In this document: positions 15,589-21,650 of the stretch, one piece after another
How the letters are laid out: each line of letters starts with the position of its first letter
Position numbering within the stretch: position 1 is the first letter of the stretch
IMG/VR virus record: IMGVR_UViG_3300048778_000640
Coordinates: 1 to 36,979 of that record
Source of the DNA: a virus
Length of the DNA stretch: 36,979 nt
Direction: 5' to 3' (one strand)
The notes under the pieces: model-generated
What the model saw: the letters and a program-made list of their open reading frames with translations, nothing else
What the model was told of the DNA's origin: nothing
Database searches by the model: none
Made by a program: the position numbers and the translations under genes

Positions 15589-15693
15589 TTATGACGCCTG
15601 TACCTGTGCCAACTGCTCGTCCACTCTCGCCTTGGCCTGCTCCACATCCTCAGCGCCCAGCCCGTGATCCTCGATCATCTGATCCAAGATCAC
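15589..15693 (-). CDS. possible 34-residue small protein between tail tube and chaperone
   Basis: A 35-codon ORF from GTG 15693, eight bases after AAGGA, encodes an acidic helical peptide (ILDQMIEDHGLGAEDVEQAK...). It fills the gap between the tail tube stop and the chaperone. A 13-base direct repeat (TCCTTATGACGCC on the plus strand) covers both its own stop and the tail tube stop. It could be a genuine small tail gene or the end of a decayed one. Confidence 0.45.
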   Translation of the reverse strand: MILDQMIEDHGLGAEDVEQAKARVDEQLAQVQAS

Positions 15694-15704
15694 GTCCCAG
15701 ATCC

Positions 15705-16400
15705 TTATGACGCCCGGGCAATCTGCAGTGTGTAGGTTACGGCGCCCATACCGGTTTGCTGAACCCGGACAGTGATGGTGGTTACGCCGACTGGGGTGGA
15801 AATAGCTCCGGATGCCGATCCGCTGGTGACCGCCGTGCCGTTGACGGTGATTGTCCCAGCCGAAGCCGTTGGGGTCACGGTGATCGATGCGGCGCCGGTG
15901 ATCTCCACGATGTAGGAATAGGTGCCGGCCGCAAAGGCGGGCTCCCAGTTAGGCGAGCCGCCGGTGATGGTCAGGCCGCTCAGGTTGTTGGACGGCGAGC
16001 CGACCCCGAGAACTGGCTGGCCGGAAATCGTCAATGTGCCTTTGAAGCTGATCTTGTCCTCGTATTTCGAATCGGTTTCGTAATCGGTCACAAAGGCGTT
16101 GAACGTCCAGGTCGTGCCGTTGGGGAAGGTGACCACGAAGGCCTGCAGGGTCTTGGCGTTCATGTCGGCCAGGAGGCCGATCTGACCAGTCGTATCCCCG
16201 GAGATGAAGTTTCCTTCCAGCGAGACCTCGCCGCCATCGATGATGGCCATCAATTTTTCCTTGTAGCCACCAGGTGAATCGTGATTGGTGACATCGATCG
16301 TGTCGCCTTTCGGTTTCGGGCCGCCAATATCGGTGAGTTCGGCGATGTGATTGCCGGCCCGCGTTAGAGCAGTGCCAAGAGCAGCAACAGCTTCTGACAT
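15705..16400 (-). CDS. major tail tube protein with C-terminal cadherin-like beta-sandwich
   Basis: 231 residues from ATG 16400, chosen because AAGGAG lies just upstream; the frame is open to 16514 but that part reads as unlikely sequence. Residues 1-140 are tail-tube-like (GGPKPKGDTIDVTNHDSPGGYKEKL, SLEGNFISGD, FNAFVTDYETDSKYEDKISFKGTLTISG). Residues ~148-231 (NLSGLTI....PNWEPAFAAGTYSYIVEITG ... VNGTAV..G ... TTITVRVQQ...VTYTLQIARAS) fit the cadherin-like beta-sandwich domain often added to phage tubes. The extra domain should project from the tube surface and may bind carbohydrate. Confidence 0.9.
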   Translation of the reverse strand: MSEAVAALGTALTRAGNHIAELTDIGGPKPKGDTIDVTNHDSPGGYKEKLMAIIDGGEVSLEGNFISGDTTGQIGLLADMNAKTLQAFVVTFPNGTTWTFNAFVTDYETDSKYEDKISFKGTLTISGQPVLGVGSPSNNLSGLTITGGSPNWEPAFAAGTYSYIVEITGAASITVTPTASAGTITVNGTAVTSGSASGAISTPVGVTTITVRVQQTGMGAVTYTLQIARAS

Positions 16401-16419
16401 TTCCTTCACTCTCCTTGTT

Positions 16420-16824
16420 TTAAGTTTGGTACCAGACGAAAATATCCATCGGGATGGAATACAACCGATGCGTGGACGGAACAAAGGTCTCTGATTCGGT
16501 CTCGATGTAGACACCCTGCACTTGGTTGTTGACCGCTCGCCAGGTATTCAGCGCCCCAGCCAGGGCCTCGTAAATCTGTATTGCAAGCGTCATCGTGGCG
16601 GCATAGATGCCGAACTGGATCCGGGGTTTGGTGAGAGATGTGGGCCCATCCAGGGTGTACGAGATCCCCGGCGAGATGATGGCATACTCGATATAGGGAT
16701 CGGGAGCCACATCAGGCGCTTTTACCGGGTAGATGCTGACAACGGCCGGCGCTGGAGGGGTGGCAAGCAGATTGGTCAGAGCGCTGCAGCTTGATAGATA
16801 GGCAAACAGATCGGATTCTATCAT
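16420..16824 (-). CDS. tail completion protein (DUF3168/gp17-like)
   Basis: A 134-residue protein whose ATG overlaps the gp10-like stop by four bases. The pattern (ESDLFAYLSSCSALTNLL ... IYPVKAPDVAPDPYIEYAIISPG ... RIQFGIYAATMTLAIQIYEALAGAL ... RLYSIPMDIFVWYQT) fits DUF3168-type proteins that close the head-proximal end of the tail. Directly upstream of the tail tube gene, as in HK97- and SPP1-like phages. Confidence 0.85.
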   Translation of the reverse strand: MIESDLFAYLSSCSALTNLLATPPAPAVVSIYPVKAPDVAPDPYIEYAIISPGISYTLDGPTSLTKPRIQFGIYAATMTLAIQIYEALAGALNTWRAVNNQVQGVYIETESETFVPSTHRLYSIPMDIFVWYQT

Positions 16825-17219
16825 GTAGCCGCCTCCTGCGCCAGCTTCTTCAACTGCGAACGGATCCAGCGGGCCTGCTTCGGCGCTGCGACATCGACGG
16901 CAGGGCGGAAGTAGGGATGCGCAGGCATAACGCCTCGGTAGGCGCCTGCTTTGGTGAATCTCGCCTTGGTGCCCAGCTCGACTAGGCCAGCGTGCGGCGC
17001 CTTCTTGCGATCGACGGTGACCATCACCGTGATTTTCTTGCCGGTGTTTTTCCCTCGCTTGACGACCACCGCCTGCTTGATCGTCCCGGGCGCCTGAATT
17101 TGAACCGCCTTCGCCACGTTCTCTCCGGCCTGCATCAGGATTGGCTCAGCCTGGTCCGTGGTAATCTGCATCGCCTTCCGGATCCGCCGCTGTATATCGT
17201 CAGCCCCTTTCACCTGCAC
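16821..17219 (-). CDS. HK97 gp10-like tail component
   Basis: 132 residues from GTG 17219. The sequence VKGADDIQRRIRKAM..TTDQAEPILMQAGENVAKAVQIQAPG....VELGTKARFTKAGAYRGVMPAHPYFRPAVD is the HK97-gp10 family pattern (head-tail joining/tail assembly). AAGGAGG at about 17241-17247 lies nine bases from an in-frame CTG at 17231 and 21 bases from this GTG, so the real start may be CTG, giving an N-terminus of (M)KIFVQVKG, natural for the family. The preceding gene stops at 17233, leaving one base before that CTG. Confidence 0.85.
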   Translation of the reverse strand: MQVKGADDIQRRIRKAMQITTDQAEPILMQAGENVAKAVQIQAPGTIKQAVVVKRGKNTGKKITVMVTVDRKKAPHAGLVELGTKARFTKAGAYRGVMPAHPYFRPAVDVAAPKQARWIRSQLKKLAQEAAT

Positions 17220-17232
17220 GAAGATTTTCAGG

Positions 17233-17607
17233 TTACACCACCTCCTTGCAGATCAGCCGAATCTGGATGTGCCTCTGATCAATGTCAATGATGCCATGGA
17301 TGTGATAGGTATGGGTTTGGCCTGCAGAATCTGTCCAGATAATCTGCATTGTGTTGTTCAGACCTGAGCGATACCGAATGCGGATCGTCGTGTCAACCTC
17401 GTGCTCATAGCGGCCGGCAGCCCAGAACTCGTTGCCGGTCATCGGCTCAATGGCCGCCCAAATCGTGGCCACCGTTGACCAGCCAACCGAATCGGGGTCC
17501 TCGATTATCTCCCCGAGGTTATTCTGGATGTCTATCGGAGTCTGGATCTGAACACGATGGCGGAGGTCGCCAGACTTGATAACCAGATCATCTGCCATGG
17601 TTGGCAT
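17233..17607 (-). CDS. head closure protein (head-tail adaptor)
   Basis: A 124-residue beta-rich protein: SGDLRHRVQIQTPIDIQNNLGEIIEDPDSVGWSTVATIWAAIEPMTGNEFWAAGRYEHEVDTTIRIRYRSG...HGIIDIDQRHIQIRLICKE. This is the standard SPP1 gp16/HK97 gp7-like head-tail adaptor pattern. A second ATG three codons in (MADD) may be the start. It lies between the connector and gp10-like genes, as expected for a neck module. Confidence 0.88.
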   Translation of the reverse strand: MPTMADDLVIKSGDLRHRVQIQTPIDIQNNLGEIIEDPDSVGWSTVATIWAAIEPMTGNEFWAAGRYEHEVDTTIRIRYRSGLNNTMQIIWTDSAGQTHTYHIHGIIDIDQRHIQIRLICKEVV

Positions 17608-17619
17608 ATTACCACCATC

Positions 17620-18468
17620 CTAAATAGGGATTACCCTTTCAAAACCAAGCAGATCATCCACGGTTTTGGGGATATTCTGCGGCTCTCCACGCTCAACCAA
17701 TACCGGTTCCCTGGTGTTATACCAGTGGCTGATCAGTTGCATCATCGCGGCGATAATTTCAAATGGCACGTCATTGGCAAGGTAGGGCAGTCCGGTCTGG
17801 CTCGGGATGGCTGGCGTTGATGGCTTCAGGTATAGGGTGGCGCCATCAGTAGAGACCGAGCTAATTAGAGATGCCTGATCGTTGATAATGATTGATTTTA
17901 AGGGTGACCAGACCGGGTTGAATAAATCGCCTGAAGCATTGGTCACGATCAAACCTGTCGAGTCAGTGTTGACTGTCCCTGAATAGCTCGGGTAGCCGGC
18001 CATGAATTGAATCCGGATTCCATTGAGCGGCTGTAGGACAACTGTCGGCCAGACTTTGCCCCAGGCCAGGCCCAGTCTGCCCGGTCTCCGGTCAGTGTCA
18101 ACAATGTAGTTGGTAGGATCGAAGGCGTAGGGATTGCCCAGGGTGTCATAGTAGAAACAGTTGTCAAAGAGGATCTGCTGCAGCGGCGGCTGAGGGATGA
18201 TGATCTGACGGTAGGCCGGATTGCGCTCGGCTGTTTCCTGAACGCGCTCCGGGCCGACAAACTGAAAGCCGGGCCACTGATCCAGTACTAATTCCCAGGT
18301 CTGCGTCATCAAACTGTAATTCTTGGTGTTTTCACAATATCTCCGTGCAGCGATTATTCGACCGGCAATGAGAGTGTCATCGTCATCAATATCCTGCCGG
18401 AGATACAGTTTTGCTTCCACCAGAGAGACCGGTTCTGCTATCGACGGAGTTATCAGGGTCAGGGCCAT
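17620..18468 (-). CDS. head-tail connector, gp6/phiE125 gp8-like, with extra domain
   Basis: A 282-residue protein. Residues 1-125 (PVSLVEAKLYLRQDIDDDDTLIAGRIIAARRYCENTKNYSLMTQTWELVLDQWP) and the end (DVPFEIIAAMMQLISHWYNTRE) match the phage connector family. The middle (~165-230, TDSTGLIVTNASG...YLKPSTPAIPSQTG) is an inserted beta-rich domain not found in the shortest family members. It forms the ring below the portal. Start ATG 18468 follows GGGAGGTGAAG. Just upstream is a 20-bp palindrome. Confidence 0.85.
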   Translation of the reverse strand: MALTLITPSIAEPVSLVEAKLYLRQDIDDDDTLIAGRIIAARRYCENTKNYSLMTQTWELVLDQWPGFQFVGPERVQETAERNPAYRQIIIPQPPLQQILFDNCFYYDTLGNPYAFDPTNYIVDTDRRPGRLGLAWGKVWPTVVLQPLNGIRIQFMAGYPSYSGTVNTDSTGLIVTNASGDLFNPVWSPLKSIIINDQASLISSVSTDGATLYLKPSTPAIPSQTGLPYLANDVPFEIIAAMMQLISHWYNTREPVLVERGEPQNIPKTVDDLLGFERVIPI

Positions 18469-18489
18469 GTCTTCACCTCCCGGAGGCCG

Positions 18490-18509
18490 ATTATTTCACG
18501 TGAAATAAT
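18490..18509. promoter_or_regulatory. perfect 20-bp palindrome, parS/Noc-site-like (copy 1)
   Basis: ATTATTTCACGTGAAATAAT lies in the short gap between the 62-residue gene stop and the connector start. Its core TTTCACGTGAAA equals the core of the ParB site parS. The outer bases (ATTT...AAAT) match the Noc binding site rather than parS. There is no loop or T tract, so it is unlikely to be a terminator. A second copy is at 28852-28869. Confidence 0.6.
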
Positions 18510-18510
18510 T

Positions 18511-18699
18511 TTACAGGTAGAACTGCATGATCGCCGTTACATCCGTCCAAGTGGAAACTCCATCGTAGATGAAAACCTTGGTGGTATCGGTACACAGGAA
18601 AAGCGATCCTGTAACAATGCTTGAGTCCGTAGGTTTCGGATCAGTCGAAACCCCCATGAACCTCTGTATCCTTTGAGCCACTATTTTAGCAACTGCCAT
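18511..18699 (-). CDS. small head-associated protein
   Basis: A 62-residue protein (MAVAKIVAQRIQRFMGVSTD ... SLFLCTDTTKVFIYDGVSTWTDV). Short proteins of this form are common beside head-fibre genes in siphoviruses, and the end reads like a one-repeat beta motif. AGGAGG lies eight bases before the ATG. It overlaps the preceding 46-codon ORF by 19 bases. Role unknown, probably structural or assembly-related. Confidence 0.7.
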   Translation of the reverse strand: MAVAKIVAQRIQRFMGVSTDPKPTDSSIVTGSLFLCTDTTKVFIYDGVSTWTDVTAIMQFYL

Positions 18700-18821
18700 C
18701 TAGCGCACCTCCTGAGAGGAATTATTTTCTCGGTCAGCCTGGTTTCATCTGGAGCAATCGCGGCCGTCTCATAATTCGGACCCGATCTTTTCTTTTTCCG
18801 CTTGTCCTTTGTTTTCCTCAT
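18681..18821 (-). CDS. possible small basic protein (46 residues)
   Basis: A 47-codon ORF from ATG 18821, nine bases after AAAGGAG. The N-terminus is very basic (MRKTKDKRKKKRSG), with a more mixed helical second half. It occupies the gap between the head-fibre-like gene and the 62-residue gene, overlapping the latter by 19 bases. The good ribosome binding site and position support a real gene; a nucleic-acid-binding role is a guess from charge alone. Confidence 0.55.
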   Translation of the reverse strand: MRKTKDKRKKKRSGPNYETAAIAPDETRLTEKIIPLRRCARWQLLK

Positions 18822-18848
18822 GGCCGCTTTCTCCTTTGATTAAATTTA

Positions 18849-18871
18849 GGAGGGCGAGTCTCCCGCCCTCC
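18849..18871 (-). other. intergenic mRNA hairpin
   Basis: Perfect 8-pair stem GGAGGGCG/CGCCCTCC with loop GGAGACT on the minus strand, just after the head-fibre-like gene. It is followed by TAAATTTAAT, not a T run, so it is more likely a processing or stability hairpin than a strong terminator. Confidence 0.6.
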
Positions 18872-18878
18872 CGGTTGT

Positions 18879-19661
18879 TTAAACAGCAGCTTTGCACCAG
18901 TAATTGGTGCCATCGGAGACAAGTGTCACGCTATGGATGGCGCTCGCCGCCAGAGGACCGGTCCAGCCTTCTATTGCCCCGCTGGCCGGCGTGACCGCTA
19001 CCGTGATGGCGCTGGCATCTTTGAAGATGGTGAACTCCTTGCCCGCCCACTGAGCGCCCTGCGGCAGATTAACCGTGCAGGCGACAGTAACGGCAGCACA
19101 GATGATCTCGGTATCGGTTGCCTGAGCGGTGTAGTTCTGCGATGCCCCGGTCACGAGATGCGGCGCCCCAAAATAAAGCCCGTTGACTACCGGTGAATTC
19201 AATACCGGCGCGGTCAGAGTCTTTTGAGTCAGGGTTTGGGCACCGGTCAGGGTCACGTTTCCAGACGCTGTCCAAGCGATGGCATAATAGTTCGTGCCGT
19301 CAGTCCAGACGAAGGTCGTTGTAGATGGAGCAATGGTGACAGTGTTGCCGGTGGCTCCACCGATGACCACGTTGTTTATAGCATCATTGTTGACCACTAT
19401 AAACTGCGTTCCATCGATAAGCGGAGCTATGATCTGATTTGCGTTAGAACCCGCTGCAACCACCAGGATATCGGCCAGGGCCTGCGCCGCAGTCAACGTC
19501 TGACTTCCTGCGGTCAGGGCAGGAACATCATAGACAGCCCCTGCTATTGAACTGACGCAGAGATTTGTCGGGTCGATCTGCAGCAGGATATCGCCGGTTA
19601 CAACATCATAGAACTGCAGAGCCCCGTTTACCCACTTGGAATGCACTCTTGCCATTGCCAT
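18879..19661 (-). CDS. head fibre / decoration-type structural protein
   Basis: A 260-residue beta-rich protein. The N-terminus (MARVHSKWVNGALQFYDVVTGDILLQIDP) resembles capsid-anchored fibre proteins. The middle holds LTGAQTLTQKTLTAPVLNSPVVNG, a motif frequent in phage head fibres and tail appendages. The C-terminus (APHLVTGASQNYTAQATDTEIICAAVTVACTVNLPQ...EFTIFKDAS...WYCKAAV-like) forms a beta-sandwich with aromatic residues. GAAGGAG precedes the ATG. Between capsid and connector genes it likely decorates the head and may bind host or environmental polymers. Confidence 0.75.
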   Translation of the reverse strand: MAMARVHSKWVNGALQFYDVVTGDILLQIDPTNLCVSSIAGAVYDVPALTAGSQTLTAAQALADILVVAAGSNANQIIAPLIDGTQFIVVNNDAINNVVIGGATGNTVTIAPSTTTFVWTDGTNYYAIAWTASGNVTLTGAQTLTQKTLTAPVLNSPVVNGLYFGAPHLVTGASQNYTAQATDTEIICAAVTVACTVNLPQGAQWAGKEFTIFKDASAITVAVTPASGAIEGWTGPLAASAIHSVTLVSDGTNYWCKAAV

Positions 19662-19709
19662 GTTTATTCTCCTTCACCCTTTTTAGGGGCACCCTTGCGG
19701 GCAAAGTAG

Positions 19710-19734
19710 GAGGGGCGCCCGAAGACGGCCCCTC
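19710..19734. other. intergenic hairpin with plus-strand T tract
   Basis: Seven-pair stem GAGGGGC/GCCCCTC with an 11-base loop between the decoration-like and head-fibre-like genes. On the plus strand it is followed by TTTTTAC, so it could stop antisense transcription; on the minus strand it has no T tract and may stabilise mRNA ends. A second small stem, GCCC-GCAA-GGGT, lies next to it. Confidence 0.5.
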
Positions 19735-19737
19735 TTT

Positions 19738-20208
19738 TTACACGTTGACGGGCGGCTGATCCGACGGATAGCGCTCCGCCAGGTAGAACATGACCTCGAC
19801 GATGTTGGATGCGCTGGCGCCCCCGGTGGTGATGCCCAAGTGGTTGAATCCGTTGGCATTGTCGAAATGCTCCGGATCCACCTGGAACACGACGATCTTG
19901 TGCTTGATGTTGGCGGCGGTGGTGTAGTTTGCAGCCTCAGTCTGCCTGACCAGCAGGTCGGATGTTGCTACGTCCTCATCGGACCAGATGTTGGCATACT
20001 CGATTGCCTTGGCGCCATCACCGCTGATATCGGTCGCCTGCTCCGGGGTCAGCACAACCGAGGTGGAGGCTCCCTGGAGAATGTGAGCCACGATGAAGGC
20101 CATATTGCAGTTCTGCAACGAGACCCAGGCCGAGGTTCTGGCCGCGCCGTCGGTGGTGCTGGGCGCCAGGCCTTCCACGATTTTGCAGTTAAGCGGTAAG
20201 CAAAACAT
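19738..20208 (-). CDS. capsid decoration-like structural protein
   Basis: A 156-residue protein (KIVEGLAPSTTDGAARTSAWVSLQNCNMAFIVAHILQGASTSVVLTPEQATDISG...KHKIVVFQVDPEHFDNANGFNHLGITTGGASASNIVEVMFYLAERY). I recall this as a conserved protein directly downstream of HK97-type major capsid genes, usually annotated hypothetical. It is beta-rich without enzymatic motifs, fitting a capsid cement or decoration role, which is inferred. ATG 20208 follows AGGAGG. Confidence 0.72.
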   Translation of the reverse strand: MFCLPLNCKIVEGLAPSTTDGAARTSAWVSLQNCNMAFIVAHILQGASTSVVLTPEQATDISGDGAKAIEYANIWSDEDVATSDLLVRQTEAANYTTAANIKHKIVVFQVDPEHFDNANGFNHLGITTGGASASNIVEVMFYLAERYPSDQPPVNV

Positions 20209-20225
20209 GATTAACCTCCTGTTCT

Positions 20226-20259
20226 GGACATGAGAGCCCGGTCTCCCGGGCCCCTGTCC
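20226..20259 (-). other. strong intergenic hairpin after the major capsid gene
   Basis: Minus-strand stem GCCCGG/CCGGGC closed by a GAGA tetraloop (GNRA type), with outer complementary arms GGACA/TGTCC. No T tract follows. It probably protects or separates the abundant capsid mRNA. Confidence 0.65.
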
Positions 20260-20268
20260 TGTTTTTGA

Positions 20269-21579
20269 TTAGGAACGCTGAGCCAGGGCGACGAAGGGGC
20301 TCAGGATGTTGCTGCCCTTGAACGGGGTCAATCCGACCTGCCAGATTGGCTGCCCATCGACGCGGTAGATAAACCGGAAAACCGACTCATCGTACAGGAA
20401 CCGGACGTGGATGGACACGGCTGACTGCACGCCGGGCTCCTTATCGGTCAATACGTACTGCCCCAGGTCGAGCAACATGATATCTCCCGTATTGCCCATG
20501 GTGTCCGCCTGCTCAATCGCGATAGCCGGGCGCCCGAACAGCGTGCCGTACGGTGTCGATGACAGCCCACCGGGCGGCAGCCAGACAGGAATACCACCGG
20601 TACCCACAGGCAGGCTCATGGTATTCATCTGCGGCTCGCAGTCCTGGTTATAGAACCATGCAGCGGTCATACGGCTGCGGTTAAAGCAGTGCATCCACAT
20701 CTTCTGGATGTTCTCAGTCACGATCGTCGCGGCGGCCTGGTTGGTTTCTTTGGCCACCGTCACCAGAGATCCGGAGTTCAGCACGCCCATCGGCATACCG
20801 GCGCCGGTGCCGCGGATGATCGAATCGTCGAGTTTGAAGCCAAATTCCTCGGAGAACCCCTGCATGACCACGGCCTGGAGAGCGGCCGCATCCTGGAGCA
20901 GTTCGTCGGTGGCGTAGCAAAGCCCGGTCAGTTTCCGGAGGCGCAGGTCGATCTGGCGGAACTTGGGCTTGGTGCCGGTTAAAGCATCGGCCTCACCTTC
21001 CCAGTAAGCCAGGATACCGCCCCAGCGGGAGCCATCTGTTCTCGCACGCTCATCAACGGAGTTGATCTTGAGTTCGTTGCTTGTGGTCGGGATTCTCCGG
21101 CAGCGGGAGGCCAGGACGCCGGTCTCGTATGTCCGGAGCAGCACCTCCTGGGCAAACTCAGGAGCCACTAAAAAACCGCCGTCACTCGGCACGCTTTCTG
21201 ACATGCCGGACGGTCCGAGGCGCATCTCCGTGTAGCGCTGCAACCTCGAGTCGATGACCCTCGCCTGCGGATCGCCGGCGGCGATGACAGCCATGAGTTG
21301 ATCGCCGAAGGAGCGGAACCCCATCTTGGGATCATCGGTGTTGGGATCGTTCTTGCCGGCAGGCGGCATCCCTTTACCGATCGTGCCCTCGATGCCGAGC
21401 AGCCTTTCCTCGCGGTCGATGCTCTTCCGCAACTGATCCGCCGCAGTCATGATGGCGTCATAGGCCGCGTCGTCAGCTTCCACCCAGGCCCGCTTGTCGA
21501 GGTCGATCTTGTCCAGATAGGCTCTCGCCTCCTGGATTTTTGCGGCCAGGTCGCGCCGCATCTGTAGGATCTTTTCCAT
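20269..21579 (-). CDS. major capsid protein, HK97 fold
   Basis: A 436-residue protein. Residues 1-~110 form a coiled-coil delta/scaffold domain (LQMRRDLAAKIQEARAYLDKI ... IDREERLLGIE). The mature shell part starts near GPSGMSESVPSDGGFLVAPEFAQEV, with typical downstream motifs (LRLRKLTGLCYATDELLQDAAAL, FSEEFGFKLDDSIIRGTGAGMPMGVLN, GDIMLLDLGQYVLTDK, FRFIYRVDGQPIW). The delta domain would be removed by the protease encoded just upstream. AAGGAG lies six bases before the ATG, and an intrinsic terminator separates it from the protease gene. Confidence 0.96.
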   Translation of the reverse strand: MEKILQMRRDLAAKIQEARAYLDKIDLDKRAWVEADDAAYDAIMTAADQLRKSIDREERLLGIEGTIGKGMPPAGKNDPNTDDPKMGFRSFGDQLMAVIAAGDPQARVIDSRLQRYTEMRLGPSGMSESVPSDGGFLVAPEFAQEVLLRTYETGVLASRCRRIPTTSNELKINSVDERARTDGSRWGGILAYWEGEADALTGTKPKFRQIDLRLRKLTGLCYATDELLQDAAALQAVVMQGFSEEFGFKLDDSIIRGTGAGMPMGVLNSGSLVTVAKETNQAAATIVTENIQKMWMHCFNRSRMTAAWFYNQDCEPQMNTMSLPVGTGGIPVWLPPGGLSSTPYGTLFGRPAIAIEQADTMGNTGDIMLLDLGQYVLTDKEPGVQSAVSIHVRFLYDESVFRFIYRVDGQPIWQVGLTPFKGSNILSPFVALAQRS

Positions 21580-21600
21580 TTCTTGCTCCTTTCCGCCAAA

Positions 21601-21624
21601 TAAAAAACTGCCCTCTCAGGCAGT
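21601..21624 (-). terminator. intrinsic terminator/attenuator before the major capsid gene
   Basis: On the minus strand ACTGCC-TGAGAG-GGCAGT is followed by TTTTTTATTT. It sits between protease stop and capsid start, inside an operon that must be read through. Confidence 0.75.
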
Positions 21625-21650
21625 CCTCTTGGCAATGTCGATTTGTAGTT

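Noticed and set aside
15266-15667. Plus-strand 133-codon Ser/Thr-rich ORF opposite the tail chaperone
   Set aside because: Low-complexity antisense of the Ala/Glu/Pro-rich chaperone segment.
18490-18509. Reading the palindrome as an intrinsic terminator
   Set aside because: A perfect palindrome without a loop, A+T-rich at the ends and without a T tract does not form a terminator; a protein site is more likely.
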